A stretch of 64,000 nt of DNA from Azospirillum agricola (GTDB lineage: Bacteria > Pseudomonadota > Alphaproteobacteria > Azospirillales > Azospirillaceae): contig NZ_JAGINM010000021.1 in the NCBI RefSeq assembly GCF_017876095.1, positions 62,001 to 126,000 of the forward strand, in the 5' to 3' direction. The position numbers and the translations under genes are program-made. Under the pieces are notes generated by a model that was given only the letters and a program-made list of their open reading frames with translations, was not told the origin of the DNA and did no database searches. The first letter of the stretch is position 1. Each line of letters opens with the position of its first letter. Of this stretch, positions 27,761 to 36,223 are shown one piece after another.

Positions 27761-28729
27761 ATGTCGATCAGTTTCAGCCGCTTGCGCAGCTTCGTCGCGG
27801 TCGCCGAGGAACGTCAGTTCCAGCGCGCGGCGGAGCGGCTGAGCGTGTCGCAACCCTCGCTCAGCGGCCAGATCCGCGACCTGGAGGCGGTGCTCGGCGC
27901 CGTGCTGTTCGTCCGCACCACCCGCAAAGTGCAACTGACGGCCGAGGGCGAGCGCTTCTTCCACCGCGCCCGCCAGATCCTCGCCGACGTCGAGGCCGCG
28001 GTGTCGGACCTGCGCGACCGGTCGGACCTGAAGCACGGGCGGATCGTCGTGGCCGCGACGCCGTCGATCGCCTGCTCCCTGGCTCCGGCGGCGATGGGCG
28101 CCTTCCAGGCCCGCTTTCCCGAAATCACCGTCCAACTGCATGAGCTGACCGCGCCGGAGATCGAGGAGATGCTGCGCAACGGGCTGGCCGACATCGGCTT
28201 CGGCCCCCTGCCCTCGGGTCCGTCGGACCTCGCCGCCACGCCGCTCTTCGTCGAGCGCTTCCGGGGCGTGGTCGCCGCCGGCCACCCGCTGGCCGGGCAA
28301 TCCAACGTGACGCTCACCCGCTTCCTGGAGCATCCGCTGATCGCCACCGACCACGGCACCGGCATCCGCGAGGCCATCGACCGGGCGCTGCGCGACTGCG
28401 GCCTGCGCGCCGGCACCGGGCACCACCTGCACCGCTACGAGACCATCGTCGCGCTGGTCGAGGCGGGCATGGGGGTGGCGCTGCTGCCCGAACTGTCCTT
28501 GTTCACCAGCGATCTGCGCCGGGTGAGCGTGCTCGACGTCGTCGAGCCGGAGATCACCCGCGAGATCGGCATCCTGCGCCGCAAGGGGGGCTGCGCCTCC
28601 TCGGCGGCGTCCGAATTCTTCGCGCACTGCACCTCCGAAGCGGTCCTCGCCCCCTTCCACGAGCGCTGGGGGCTGGGCCCCAAGCGCGGGCGGACCGCCA
28701 AACCCACCACCCGAAAGGCCAAGGCATGA
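27761..28729 (+). CDS. LysR-family transcriptional regulator
   Basis: A 322-residue regulator. The N-terminal helix-turn-helix (residues 1-60) reads SFSRLRSFVAVAEERQFQRA, then AERLSVSQPSLSGQIRDLEA. A substrate-binding effector domain follows from about 90, including KHGRIVVAATPSIACSLAPA and AGMGVALLPELSLF. A very strong ribosome site, AGGGAGGAGGAGG, precedes the ATG at 27761. It is divergent from the flavoprotein-importer-monooxygenase operon and overlaps the DszB-like gene by 4 bases. It is therefore the likely switch of both operons, which makes them one functional unit. Confidence 0.9.
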   Translation: MSISFSRLRSFVAVAEERQFQRAAERLSVSQPSLSGQIRDLEAVLGAVLFVRTTRKVQLTAEGERFFHRARQILADVEAAVSDLRDRSDLKHGRIVVAATPSIACSLAPAAMGAFQARFPEITVQLHELTAPEIEEMLRNGLADIGFGPLPSGPSDLAATPLFVERFRGVVAAGHPLAGQSNVTLTRFLEHPLIATDHGTGIREAIDRALRDCGLRAGTGHHLHRYETIVALVEAGMGVALLPELSLFTSDLRRVSVLDVVEPEITREIGILRRKGGCASSAASEFFAHCTSEAVLAPFHERWGLGPKRGRTAKPTTRKAKA

Positions 28730-29835
28730 CCACGCTCTCCACCCCGCCCGACCTCCGTCCCGCCGAAACGGAATTGACCGCAACGGAACCGACCGACGTC
28801 TGGTACACCGTCTGCCCGGTTCCCGCCGCCTCCAGCCTGGCGATCGCGCGCGGCGAGCTGGACGAGGCCTTCCGCGACGGCGACGTGCGGCTGAACTCGA
28901 TCCGCTCGCACCCCGACCGCAAGGTGCGCGAGGCGCATTACGACCAGAGCCAGCCCAACGCCTTCCGCGAGGGCGGCAACGTGCCGCCGCTCTGGGCGAA
29001 GTCGGTGGGCCGGAACCTGCGGGTCATCGGCCTGTCCTGGGTCGAGACCTATTCGGCGGTGCTGGCGCTGCCCGGATCGGGCATCCGCGAGCCGGGCGAC
29101 CTGCGCGGCAAGCGGCTCGGCCTGATCGGGCGGCCGAACGACCCGGTCGACTACCCGCGCGCCACCTCCCTGCGCGGCTACCACGCGGCGCTGGAATCGG
29201 CGGGGCTCGGCTTCGACGACGTCACCCTCGTCAACATCCCCATCACCGAGACTCTGGTCGGCAAGCCGCCGGAGGCGGGCGCGCTCAGCCGCTCGCTGTT
29301 CAGCGCCCGGCTGATGCGCCGCCGCCAGGGTCCGGAGCTGCGCGCGCTGCTGCGCGGCGAGATCGACGCGCTCTACCTCAACGCCCAGGGCGCCGAGGTG
29401 CAGGCGCTGCTCGACGCCGAGGTCGTGTTCGACGTCGCCGCCGCCCCGGATGTCCGCAGCCGCATCAACAACCTGTCGCCGACCGTCTTCACCGTGCGCG
29501 GCGAGCTCCTCGACAGCCGGCCCGATATCGTCGCGCGTTATCTGGCGCGGGCAATCCGCACGGCGCGCTGGGCCAAGGCCAACCCGGTCGAGGCCAAGCG
29601 CGGCATCGCCCGCGACAGCGGCATCGCCGAGGAGTGGGTCGACGCCGTCTACACGCCCGAGGTGGCGGCCATCCTGGAGCCGACGCTGGACGACCACCTG
29701 ATCGCCCTGCTGGAGGACCAGAAGAACTTCCTGCTGCGCCACGGCTTCCTCGGCGGCGATTTCAGCGTGCCCGACTGGATCGCCCGCGGTCCGTTGGAGG
29801 AGGCGCTGCGTCTGGTCGCCGACGACCCGCGATGA
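28726..29835 (+). CDS. DszB-like sulfinate desulfinase
   Basis: A 369-residue protein with the periplasmic-binding-protein fold but no signal peptide, hence cytoplasmic. By eye it matches DszB (2'-hydroxybiphenyl-2-sulfinate desulfinase) along its length. YTVCPVPAA fits the DszB catalytic-cysteine motif, and AHYDQSQPNAFREGGNVPPL fits the loop with the catalytic His and Arg. LLEDQKNFLLRHGFLGGDF fits the C-terminus. The residues are C30, H71, R81 and G84, with the same His-to-Arg spacing as DszB H60 and R70. DszB W155 is Leu149 here. The family releases sulfite from an aryl or alkyl sulfinate. It is translationally coupled to lysR and tctB. A plain binding protein is the alternative, but the lack of a signal argues against it. 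Confidence 0.8.
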   Translation: MTTLSTPPDLRPAETELTATEPTDVWYTVCPVPAASSLAIARGELDEAFRDGDVRLNSIRSHPDRKVREAHYDQSQPNAFREGGNVPPLWAKSVGRNLRVIGLSWVETYSAVLALPGSGIREPGDLRGKRLGLIGRPNDPVDYPRATSLRGYHAALESAGLGFDDVTLVNIPITETLVGKPPEAGALSRSLFSARLMRRRQGPELRALLRGEIDALYLNAQGAEVQALLDAEVVFDVAAAPDVRSRINNLSPTVFTVRGELLDSRPDIVARYLARAIRTARWAKANPVEAKRGIARDSGIAEEWVDAVYTPEVAAILEPTLDDHLIALLEDQKNFLLRHGFLGGDFSVPDWIARGPLEEALRLVADDPR

Positions 29836-30314
29836 GCGTCCATACGGAATCGGCGCCGGAAACGGGCCGCCGGGCGACAGGCCCGGCGGTCGACCTGTGG
29901 GCGGCGGGGCTGTTCGTCGCCACCGGGACGGCGTGGCTCGGGCTGGCCGGCGGCTACGCCATCGGCAACGCCGGCCGGATGGGGCCGGGCTTCTTCCCGG
30001 CGCTGGTGGCCGGGCTGCTGCTGGCGGTGGGCGCCGCGATCGGCGGGACGGCGCTGGCGCGCGGCTCGGAGCGGTTCGAGCCATTCCGGCTGCGGCCGTT
30101 GGCGGCAGTGCTCGGCAGCGTGCTGGTCTTCGGGCTCGCCGTCGACCGGCTCGGGCTGCTGCTCACGGCGGTGCTGCTGGTGGTGATCGCCGGACAGTCG
30201 CTGCCCGGCGGCGGCCTGCGCCAGACCCTGCTGCTGGCCGCCGGCCTCGCCGCCGCCTGCTGGCTGCTGTTCATCGTCCTGCTGGGCGTCCCGCTGGAAG
30301 CGTTGCCGCGATGA
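29832..30314 (+). CDS. tctB: Tripartite tricarboxylate transporter, small membrane subunit TctB
   Basis: A 160-residue membrane protein with four hydrophobic segments, the first at VDLWAAGLFVATGTAWLGLA. The motif GNAGRMGPGFFPALVAGLLL is diagnostic for TctB. The start overlaps the desulfinase stop (ATGA) and its stop overlaps tctA (ATGA). Tct systems import carboxylates by ion gradient with a periplasmic Bug-type binding protein. Here the system is locked in one operon with a desulfinase, so the cargo may be the carboxylated or sulfonated substrate, or it may export or import the desulfurised product. Confidence 0.88.
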   Translation: MSVHTESAPETGRRATGPAVDLWAAGLFVATGTAWLGLAGGYAIGNAGRMGPGFFPALVAGLLLAVGAAIGGTALARGSERFEPFRLRPLAAVLGSVLVFGLAVDRLGLLLTAVLLVVIAGQSLPGGGLRQTLLLAAGLAAACWLLFIVLLGVPLEALPR

Positions 30315-31834
30315 CCGACCTGTTCGCCAATCTCGGGGCCAATCTGGGGCTCGGCCTGTCGGTGGCGGCCTCGCCGCAGACCGTCCTGTGGTGTCTGGTC
30401 GGCTGCCTGCTCGGCACGCTGATCGGCGTGCTGCCGGGCATCGGGCCGGTCGCCACCATCGCCATGCTGCTGCCGGTCACCTTCTACCTCGATCCGGTGT
30501 CGGCGATCATCATGCTGGCTGGCATCTATTACGGCGCCCAGTATGGCGGCTCGACCACGGCGATCCTGATGCGGCTGCCCGGCGAATCCTCGTCGGTGGT
30601 GACCTGCCTGGACGGCAACGCCATGGCACGGCGCGGCCGGGCCGGGGCCGCCCTGGCGGTGGCGGCGCTCAGCTCCTTCTTAGCCGGCACGGTCGCCACG
30701 CTGCTGATCGCGCTGTTCAGCCCGTCGCTGACCGCGCTGGCCCAGAGCTTCGGCCCGGCCGAGTATTTCTCGCTGATGCTGCTCGGCATGACCGGGGCGG
30801 TGGTGCTGGCCCACGGCTCGGTGCCCAAGGCGGTCGCCATGGTGCTGCTCGGCCTGCTGCTCGGGCTGGTCGGCACCGACGTGGAATCGGGGATGCAGCG
30901 TTTCACCTTCGGCATTCCCGAGCTGGCCGACGGCATCGACTTCGTGCCGCTGGCGATGGGGCTGTTCGGGCTGGCCGAGATCATCGTCAACCTGGAGCGC
31001 GGCGTGGCGAAGGTCGACGACGTCGCCGCCATCGGCCGGCTGCGGCCGACGCGGGAGGAGATGCGCGCGGCCGTTCCGGCGGCGCTGCGCGGTACGGCGG
31101 TGGGCTCGCTGCTCGGCCTGCTGCCGGGCGGCGGGGCGGTGCTCAGCGCCTTTGCCGCCTACACGCTGGAAAAGCGGCTGTCGCCCACGCCCGAGCGCTT
31201 CGGCACCGGCGCCGTCGAGGGTGTGGCGGCGCCCGAGGCGGCCAACAACGCCGGCGCCCAGACCTCCTTCGTGCCGCTCCTCACGCTCGGCATCCCGGAA
31301 ACCCCGGTGATGGCCCTGATGGTGGGGGCGATGATGATCCACGGCATCCAGCCCGGACCGCAGGTGATGACGGCCCAGCCGGCGCTGTTCTGGGGCCTGA
31401 TCGCCAGCATGTGGATCGGCAACCTGATGCTGCTGGTGATCAACCTGCCGCTGGTCGGGCTGTGGGTCCGGCTGCTGCGGGTGCCCTACCACCTGCTGTT
31501 CCCGGCTATCCTGCTGTTCTGCGCGATCGGCGTCTACAGCGTCCACAACAGCGCCTTCGACGTGCTGCTGACCGCGCTGTTCGGGCTGGTCGGCTACGGG
31601 CTGGCCAAGCTGAAATGCGAACCGGCGCCGCTGATGCTGGCCTTCGTGCTGGGGCCGCTGATGGAGGAGAATCTTCGCCGCGCGCTGCAGCTCGCGCACG
31701 GCGACGCCGGCGTGTTCGTGCGGCAGCCGATCAGCCTCGGCCTGCTGCTGGTCACGCTGGCCCTTCTGCTGGGCGCCGTCCTGCCGGCCGTCCGCCGCGT
31801 GCGCGCGGTGGCCTTCGCCGAAACCGACACCTGA
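30311..31834 (+). CDS. tctA: Tripartite tricarboxylate transporter, large membrane subunit TctA
   Basis: A 507-residue membrane protein with about 12 segments. The family motifs GCLLGTLIGVLPGIGPVATI, YYGAQYGGSTTAILMRLPGE and GLLPGGGAVLSAFAAYTLEK are all present, as is LGIPETPVMALMVGAMMIHG in the second half. The length is normal for TctA. The start overlaps tctB. It forms the channel that works with TctB and the binding protein at 31886. Confidence 0.92.
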   Translation: MTDLFANLGANLGLGLSVAASPQTVLWCLVGCLLGTLIGVLPGIGPVATIAMLLPVTFYLDPVSAIIMLAGIYYGAQYGGSTTAILMRLPGESSSVVTCLDGNAMARRGRAGAALAVAALSSFLAGTVATLLIALFSPSLTALAQSFGPAEYFSLMLLGMTGAVVLAHGSVPKAVAMVLLGLLLGLVGTDVESGMQRFTFGIPELADGIDFVPLAMGLFGLAEIIVNLERGVAKVDDVAAIGRLRPTREEMRAAVPAALRGTAVGSLLGLLPGGGAVLSAFAAYTLEKRLSPTPERFGTGAVEGVAAPEAANNAGAQTSFVPLLTLGIPETPVMALMVGAMMIHGIQPGPQVMTAQPALFWGLIASMWIGNLMLLVINLPLVGLWVRLLRVPYHLLFPAILLFCAIGVYSVHNSAFDVLLTALFGLVGYGLAKLKCEPAPLMLAFVLGPLMEENLRRALQLAHGDAGVFVRQPISLGLLLVTLALLLGAVLPAVRRVRAVAFAETDT

Positions 31835-31885
31835 AGACCGGCACCCGTTCAAACCCATCCTCCAAACATCCGGGATCCTGATCCG

Positions 31886-32884
31886 ATGCACACTCCCTCA
31901 CCGCTCCGCCGCCATCTGCGCGGCCTCGCCGCCGCCCTGCTGGCCGCCTCCCTCGGGGTCGCAGGCGGAGCGGCCACCGCCGCCGACTTTCCTGCCCGCC
32001 CGATCCGCCTCGTCGCCCCGGCCGCGCCGGGGGGCAGCCCGGACATCCTGGCGCGCACCGTCGGCCAGTTCCTCAACGAGCGGGTCAAGCAGCCCGTGGT
32101 GGTGGAGAACAAGCCGGGCGGGGCCGGCAACATCGCCCACGAGCTGGTGGCGCGGGCGGCGCCCGACGGCTACACGCTGCTGGTCGCCACCGACCAGCTC
32201 GCGATCAACGACAGCCTGTTCCACGACCTGTCCTATGGCGGTTCGCGCGGCTTCGCCGGGGTGGTCCAGGCGATCTCGGCGCCCCAGGTGCTGGTGGTGA
32301 ACAGCACGGTTCCGGCGCGCAGCGTCGCCGAGTTCCTCGACCTCGCCCGCGCCAGGCCGGGGGAGATCGCCGTCGCCACCCCGGCGGTCGGCACGGTCGG
32401 GCATCTCGCCACGGCGCTGCTGCAGCGGCGGACCGGGGTGCGCCTCAACCACATCGTCTACAAGAGCGCCCAGCCGGCCATCGCCGAGGCGCTGAGCGGC
32501 CGCGTCCAGGCGGTGTTCGTGACGCTGGCCCCGGCGCTGCCGCACATCCAGTCGGGCGCCCTGCGGGCGCTGGCCGTCTCGACGGCGGAGCGCTCGCCGG
32601 CGGTGCCCGAGGTGCCGACCACCGCCGAGGCCGGGCTGAAGGACTTCACCTTCAGCTCCTGGCAGGGCTTCTCGGCGCCCGCCGCGACCCCGGCGCCGGT
32701 CCTCGACGCGCTGAACGCCCATTTCAACGCGGTTCTCGCCGATCCGCGAACCCGGACGGCGCTGACCGCCCAGGGCTTCGACGTCGCCGGCGGAACGCGC
32801 CAGGCCTTCGACGGCCTCGTCGCCGCCAGCGCCGCGCAGTGGGGCGACGTCATCCGCGCCGCCGACATCAAGCCGGTCGATTGA
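31886..32884 (+). CDS. tctC: Tripartite tricarboxylate transporter binding protein TctC (Bug family)
   Basis: A 332-residue periplasmic protein with signal peptide ending near GAATAADFPARP. The Bug-family blocks are clear: RPIRLVAPAAPGGSPDILAR, VVVENKPGGAGNIAHELVAR and APDGYTLLVATDQLAINDSL. It lies 51 bases after tctA and ends the lysR-dszB-tct operon. Bug proteins bind carboxylates and similar anions; the ligand here is unknown. A convergent gene ends 54 bases beyond its stop. Confidence 0.9.
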   Translation: MHTPSPLRRHLRGLAAALLAASLGVAGGAATAADFPARPIRLVAPAAPGGSPDILARTVGQFLNERVKQPVVVENKPGGAGNIAHELVARAAPDGYTLLVATDQLAINDSLFHDLSYGGSRGFAGVVQAISAPQVLVVNSTVPARSVAEFLDLARARPGEIAVATPAVGTVGHLATALLQRRTGVRLNHIVYKSAQPAIAEALSGRVQAVFVTLAPALPHIQSGALRALAVSTAERSPAVPEVPTTAEAGLKDFTFSSWQGFSAPAATPAPVLDALNAHFNAVLADPRTRTALTAQGFDVAGGTRQAFDGLVAASAAQWGDVIRAADIKPVD

Positions 32885-32938
32885 CGCGGTTCCACACCCG
32901 CTAAAGCGTACCCCGGCGTTCAGGGCGATCGTGCCCGG

Positions 32939-34006
32939 TCAGCGCGCAGCCTCGCCCAAGCTCAGCATCAGACGATTCGCCCAAGCGAAGATGGCGACCG
33001 CCAGCACCAGATCGAGACTATCGCCCTCCTCAAACCCGGCGTCGCGCAATCCGGCGACATCCTCATGGGCCAGGGCGGACGGGGTGGCGGTCAGCCGGGC
33101 GGTGGCGCGCGCGATCGCCCGCTGACGCGGGTCGGCGATGCCGGCCACGCCCTGGGCGAACAGGGCCTGCACCGTATCTCCCCGGCCGGTCAGTTCGGTG
33201 AAGCGGCGGGCGTGGACCGACGCGCAATAGACGCAGCCGTTCAGGACCGACTCGACGGCCGTCGCCAGTTCACGCTCCGCCCGAGGCAGGCCGCGCGGAG
33301 CGTACATGATGCCGTTGAACAGCGGCGTCCGGTGGAGCAAGGATTCCGGCTCGTGGGCCAGCACCAGCGAATAGGCGCCGATGGCCGTGTTCGACGGCGT
33401 CACCGCCAGCGCCTCCAACTGCTCCGGGCTGGCCTGCTCCAGCACCAGCGGGGGGATCCAGGGCGTCCAATCCAGAATATCGGCGGTGAAGCCGAGGACC
33501 GCGTCGGCCGGAACCGGTGCGCCGCCGGGTGGCTCCACCGCTTCGCCGCCGCGCCCATCCAGCGCACGCAGACCCGCCAGCAGGCGAAGCTGGTAGTTGA
33601 CCAGGGCGATCAGTTGCGACAGGGCGACGATGCCGTGGGCGTCGAGGCCGGCCGCCTCCAGGGCGCCCAGATGCTCCGGCCGGGACTCGCGGGGCGCGCG
33701 GGTGACCCGCTCGGCATGGGCGAGCAGAGCCGGGCGCGCGACGGCGTCTCCGGCGAGCGCGCGGTAATGGTCGGCGAGCCTCTCGTCTCCGCCCAAGGCG
33801 GCGATCCGCCCCGCCACCGCCGCGCGTTCGGCCGCAGGAAAACGGCCGGGACGCCGGGGCGCCAGCAGGACGTCGTGAGCAGCCTGGGTGCGGCTGCGGA
33901 TGTCGGCCCGGCGGGCGCGCAAGGCGACAAGGGGTGCGCCTTCGGCGAGTCCGGCCAGCCGGTCGATGAGGTCGGGCGCGACCGCGCCGGCAACGGTGAC
34001 GGTCAT
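32939..34006 (-). CDS. Carboxymuconolactone decarboxylase/AhpD-type protein, double domain
   Basis: A 355-residue protein with two alkylhydroperoxidase-superfamily halves. The N-terminal half (about 1-150) lacks cysteines in the active-site position. The C-terminal half (about 165-355) carries the AhpD pattern E246-x11-C258-x2-C261-x3-H265 in ESVLNGCVYCASVHARRF. AhpD-type proteins reduce peroxides or take part in redox relay. The ATG at 34006 overlaps the stop of the flavoprotein gene. It is the last gene of the seven-gene operon that starts at 41456, where it may remove peroxide leaked by the monooxygenase or process its product. I recall two separate protein families of this kind that co-occur with such importers; here they appear fused. 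Confidence 0.8.
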   Translation of the reverse strand: MTVTVAGAVAPDLIDRLAGLAEGAPLVALRARRADIRSRTQAAHDVLLAPRRPGRFPAAERAAVAGRIAALGGDERLADHYRALAGDAVARPALLAHAERVTRAPRESRPEHLGALEAAGLDAHGIVALSQLIALVNYQLRLLAGLRALDGRGGEAVEPPGGAPVPADAVLGFTADILDWTPWIPPLVLEQASPEQLEALAVTPSNTAIGAYSLVLAHEPESLLHRTPLFNGIMYAPRGLPRAERELATAVESVLNGCVYCASVHARRFTELTGRGDTVQALFAQGVAGIADPRQRAIARATARLTATPSALAHEDVAGLRDAGFEEGDSLDLVLAVAIFAWANRLMLSLGEAAR

Positions 34007-35460
34007 TGGAAAGCCTCCGCTTCGGTCCATTCGTCCCCCAGCAGTTCCGGCGTCTCGAAAGCGAGCAGCCGCTGCCAGTGACGGTCGTAATCCTCGGTGA
34101 ACAGAGCGGCGACGATGCTGTCGGCCAGCCGCTCCGCCCCGGCGCTGATGCCGGGGATGTCGCCGGTCACCTTGCCATGGCTGAGCGAGGCGGCGTAATT
34201 GAAAGCGTGGATGCGGGACAGCCAGGGCGCCTCGCCGGGGACGCGCTCTAGGAATTCGAAATCCGGACCGAGATAGGGGTGCTCGGCGAAGTCGCCACCT
34301 TCCTCGCCGGGCGCGACGTAGCGGTCGCGCCACAGGAGGGCGTGGCGGGCGATCCCGGCCAGTTCCGGCCGCTGCGCCCAATCCACCGAGAATCCGGTCG
34401 CCAGGATAACATGATCGACCGTCACCACCCCCCGTCCGGTGTGCAGCGTCAAGCGGCCACCGTCCGGCTTGGCCTGCTCGATCGGGCAGCCGGTCAGCAG
34501 GGCGAAGTTCGGGTGACGGGAGCAGCGCAGCATCGAGTTGTGCGGCGCCGGCACGCCGGTGTCGGCGATGTACTGGTTGTAGGCCCAGCGCCGCTCGTCC
34601 GACAGGGTGTGGAAGCCCAGGACCATGCCGGGGTGTCCGGCGCCGATCCCCTTGTTGATGCGCGGCAGCGTCGCGCGGCGCACCAGCATCAAGACCTTGG
34701 CGGCTTCGTTCTCCAACGCTTCGGCGGCGTTGTCGACCGCGCCGGCACCGGCGCCCAGCACCGCCACCGTCTTCCCTTTCAGCGCCTGGAAGTCGATCGC
34801 TTCGTGGGCGTGGCTCCAGAAGCGCTTGTCCACTCCCTTCCAGAAGGGCGGGATGAAGGGACCGCCCAGACCGTCGCGGCCGTTGGCCAGGATGACGCGG
34901 CGCGCCCGCACCCGCCGCAGCCCTTCCGGCCCGGTCAGGTCCAAGGTCACGCCGCTCCCGTCACCGGAGATCGCCGTCAGGACGGTTTCATTTTCCACCG
35001 GGGGGTTGGTGACGCGGCGGTACCAATTCAGGTAATCGAGCCATTGCAGGCGCGGGATCCGGTGCAGTTCCTCCCAGGCGGCGCGACCGAACTGGGCCTC
35101 GAACCAAGCGCGGAAGGTCAGGTTGGAAAAGCCCAGCGCCGGACCGGCCAGCGTCTTGGGCGAGCGCAGGGTTTCCATGCGGGCGTAGGTCGCCCACGGC
35201 CCTTCCCGCCCGGCCGGGGCACGGTCGAACAGGCGTATGTTGGCGACGCCGACCTTGCGCAGGGCGAAGGCGGCGGTCAGCCCGGCCATGCCGGCGCCGA
35301 CGATGGCGACGTCGAGAACGCCCCCAGGCACGCCGTCCTGCGGCGGCACCCAGTCGGCCGGCGGCAGGGTGAGAAGGTCGAGGTCGCGGGCAAGCCGCGC
35401 TTCCAGCGCGTCCAGGGAGCGGGGGCCGGGGTCGGTCACGTCTGCGGTGTCCTTGGTCAT
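34003..35460 (-). CDS. FAD/NAD(P)-dependent flavoprotein monooxygenase (paralogue)
   Basis: A 485-residue cytoplasmic flavoprotein. The FAD motif is at DVAIVGAGMAGLTAAFALRK (about residue 50), the NADPH motif at VAVLGAGAGAVDNAAEALEN (about 235), and VDHVILATGFSVDW is the late ATG-type motif. It is a clear paralogue of 26094-27584: both share REGPWATYARMETLRSPKTL-type sequence and the AWFEAQFG-AAWEELHRIPR region. It lies 21 bases after livF and overlaps the AhpD-type gene. The ribosome site is weak. It probably oxidises the compound imported by the Liv-type system encoded upstream. The substrate cannot be read. Confidence 0.82.
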   Translation of the reverse strand: MTKDTADVTDPGPRSLDALEARLARDLDLLTLPPADWVPPQDGVPGGVLDVAIVGAGMAGLTAAFALRKVGVANIRLFDRAPAGREGPWATYARMETLRSPKTLAGPALGFSNLTFRAWFEAQFGRAAWEELHRIPRLQWLDYLNWYRRVTNPPVENETVLTAISGDGSGVTLDLTGPEGLRRVRARRVILANGRDGLGGPFIPPFWKGVDKRFWSHAHEAIDFQALKGKTVAVLGAGAGAVDNAAEALENEAAKVLMLVRRATLPRINKGIGAGHPGMVLGFHTLSDERRWAYNQYIADTGVPAPHNSMLRCSRHPNFALLTGCPIEQAKPDGGRLTLHTGRGVVTVDHVILATGFSVDWAQRPELAGIARHALLWRDRYVAPGEEGGDFAEHPYLGPDFEFLERVPGEAPWLSRIHAFNYAASLSHGKVTGDIPGISAGAERLADSIVAALFTEDYDRHWQRLLAFETPELLGDEWTEAEAFQ

Positions 35461-35481
35461 CGAAAAGAAGGGCCGGCGGGG

Positions 35482-36210
35482 TCACGCGGCCCGGGTGCCG
35501 CCGAGATAGGCGTCGCGGATCTGAGGATCGCGGGCGAGGTCGGCGGCGGGTCCGGACAGCACGATGCGCCCGGTTTGCAGAACATAGCCGCGATGGGCGA
35601 TCCGCAGGGCAAGGCTGGCGTTCTGCTCCACCATGAAGACGCTGACGCCCTGCCGGTTGATCGTCCCGATCAGCTCCAGCACCTTGTCGACGTGCAGCGG
35701 CGACAGGCCCATGGTCGGTTCGTCCATGACGATCAGGCGGGGCCGGCCCATCAGGGCGCGGGCCATCGCCACCATCTGCTGCTCGCCGCCCGACAGGGTG
35801 CCGGCCTGCTGGGCGTGGCGCTCCCGCAGCTTGGGGAAAAGGTCGAGGACCCGCTCGTGATCCTCGACCACCGCCTTGCGGTCGTCGCGGGTGTAGGCCC
35901 CCATCAGAACGTTCTCGCGCACCGTCATGGTGGCGAACAGCCGGCGGGATTCGGGGACCGAGCCGATGCCCCGCCGCACGATCTGCGGCGTGGCCAGGCC
36001 GGTCAGCGGCCGGCCGTCGAAACTGACCTGGCCGGAACGCGGCTTCAGCAGCCCCAGGATGATCTTCATCGTCGTGGACTTGCCGCTGGCGTTGCCGCCG
36101 AGCAGGCAGACGATCTCGCCCTTCCCCACCTCCAGCGACAAGTCGAAGTGGACCTGGACCGGTCCGTAGAAGCTGTTCACGCGGTCGAGCCGCAACAACG
36201 CGTCGGTCAT
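35482..36210 (-). CDS. livF: Branched-chain amino acid-type ABC ATPase, LivF
   Basis: A 242-residue ATPase with Walker A GGNASGKST, signature LSGGEQQM, Walker B LIVMDEPTMGLSP and VEQNASLAL, the exact LivF pattern. GIGSVPESRRLFATMTVREN is typical of the group. AGGCTGAGGA precedes the ATG at 36210. It is the fifth gene of the operon and pairs with LivG at 36224. In Proteobacteria this transporter class often carries aromatic acids or other organics as well as amino acids. Confidence 0.92.
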   Translation of the reverse strand: MTDALLRLDRVNSFYGPVQVHFDLSLEVGKGEIVCLLGGNASGKSTTMKIILGLLKPRSGQVSFDGRPLTGLATPQIVRRGIGSVPESRRLFATMTVRENVLMGAYTRDDRKAVVEDHERVLDLFPKLRERHAQQAGTLSGGEQQMVAMARALMGRPRLIVMDEPTMGLSPLHVDKVLELIGTINRQGVSVFMVEQNASLALRIAHRGYVLQTGRIVLSGPAADLARDPQIRDAYLGGTRAA

Positions 36211-36223
36211 TCCTCAGCCTCCC

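Noticed and set aside
28726..29835. Reading the DszB-like gene as a plain ABC substrate-binding protein
   Set aside because: There is no signal peptide, no ATPase or permease partner beside it, and the DszB catalytic Cys, His and Arg are kept with matching spacing.
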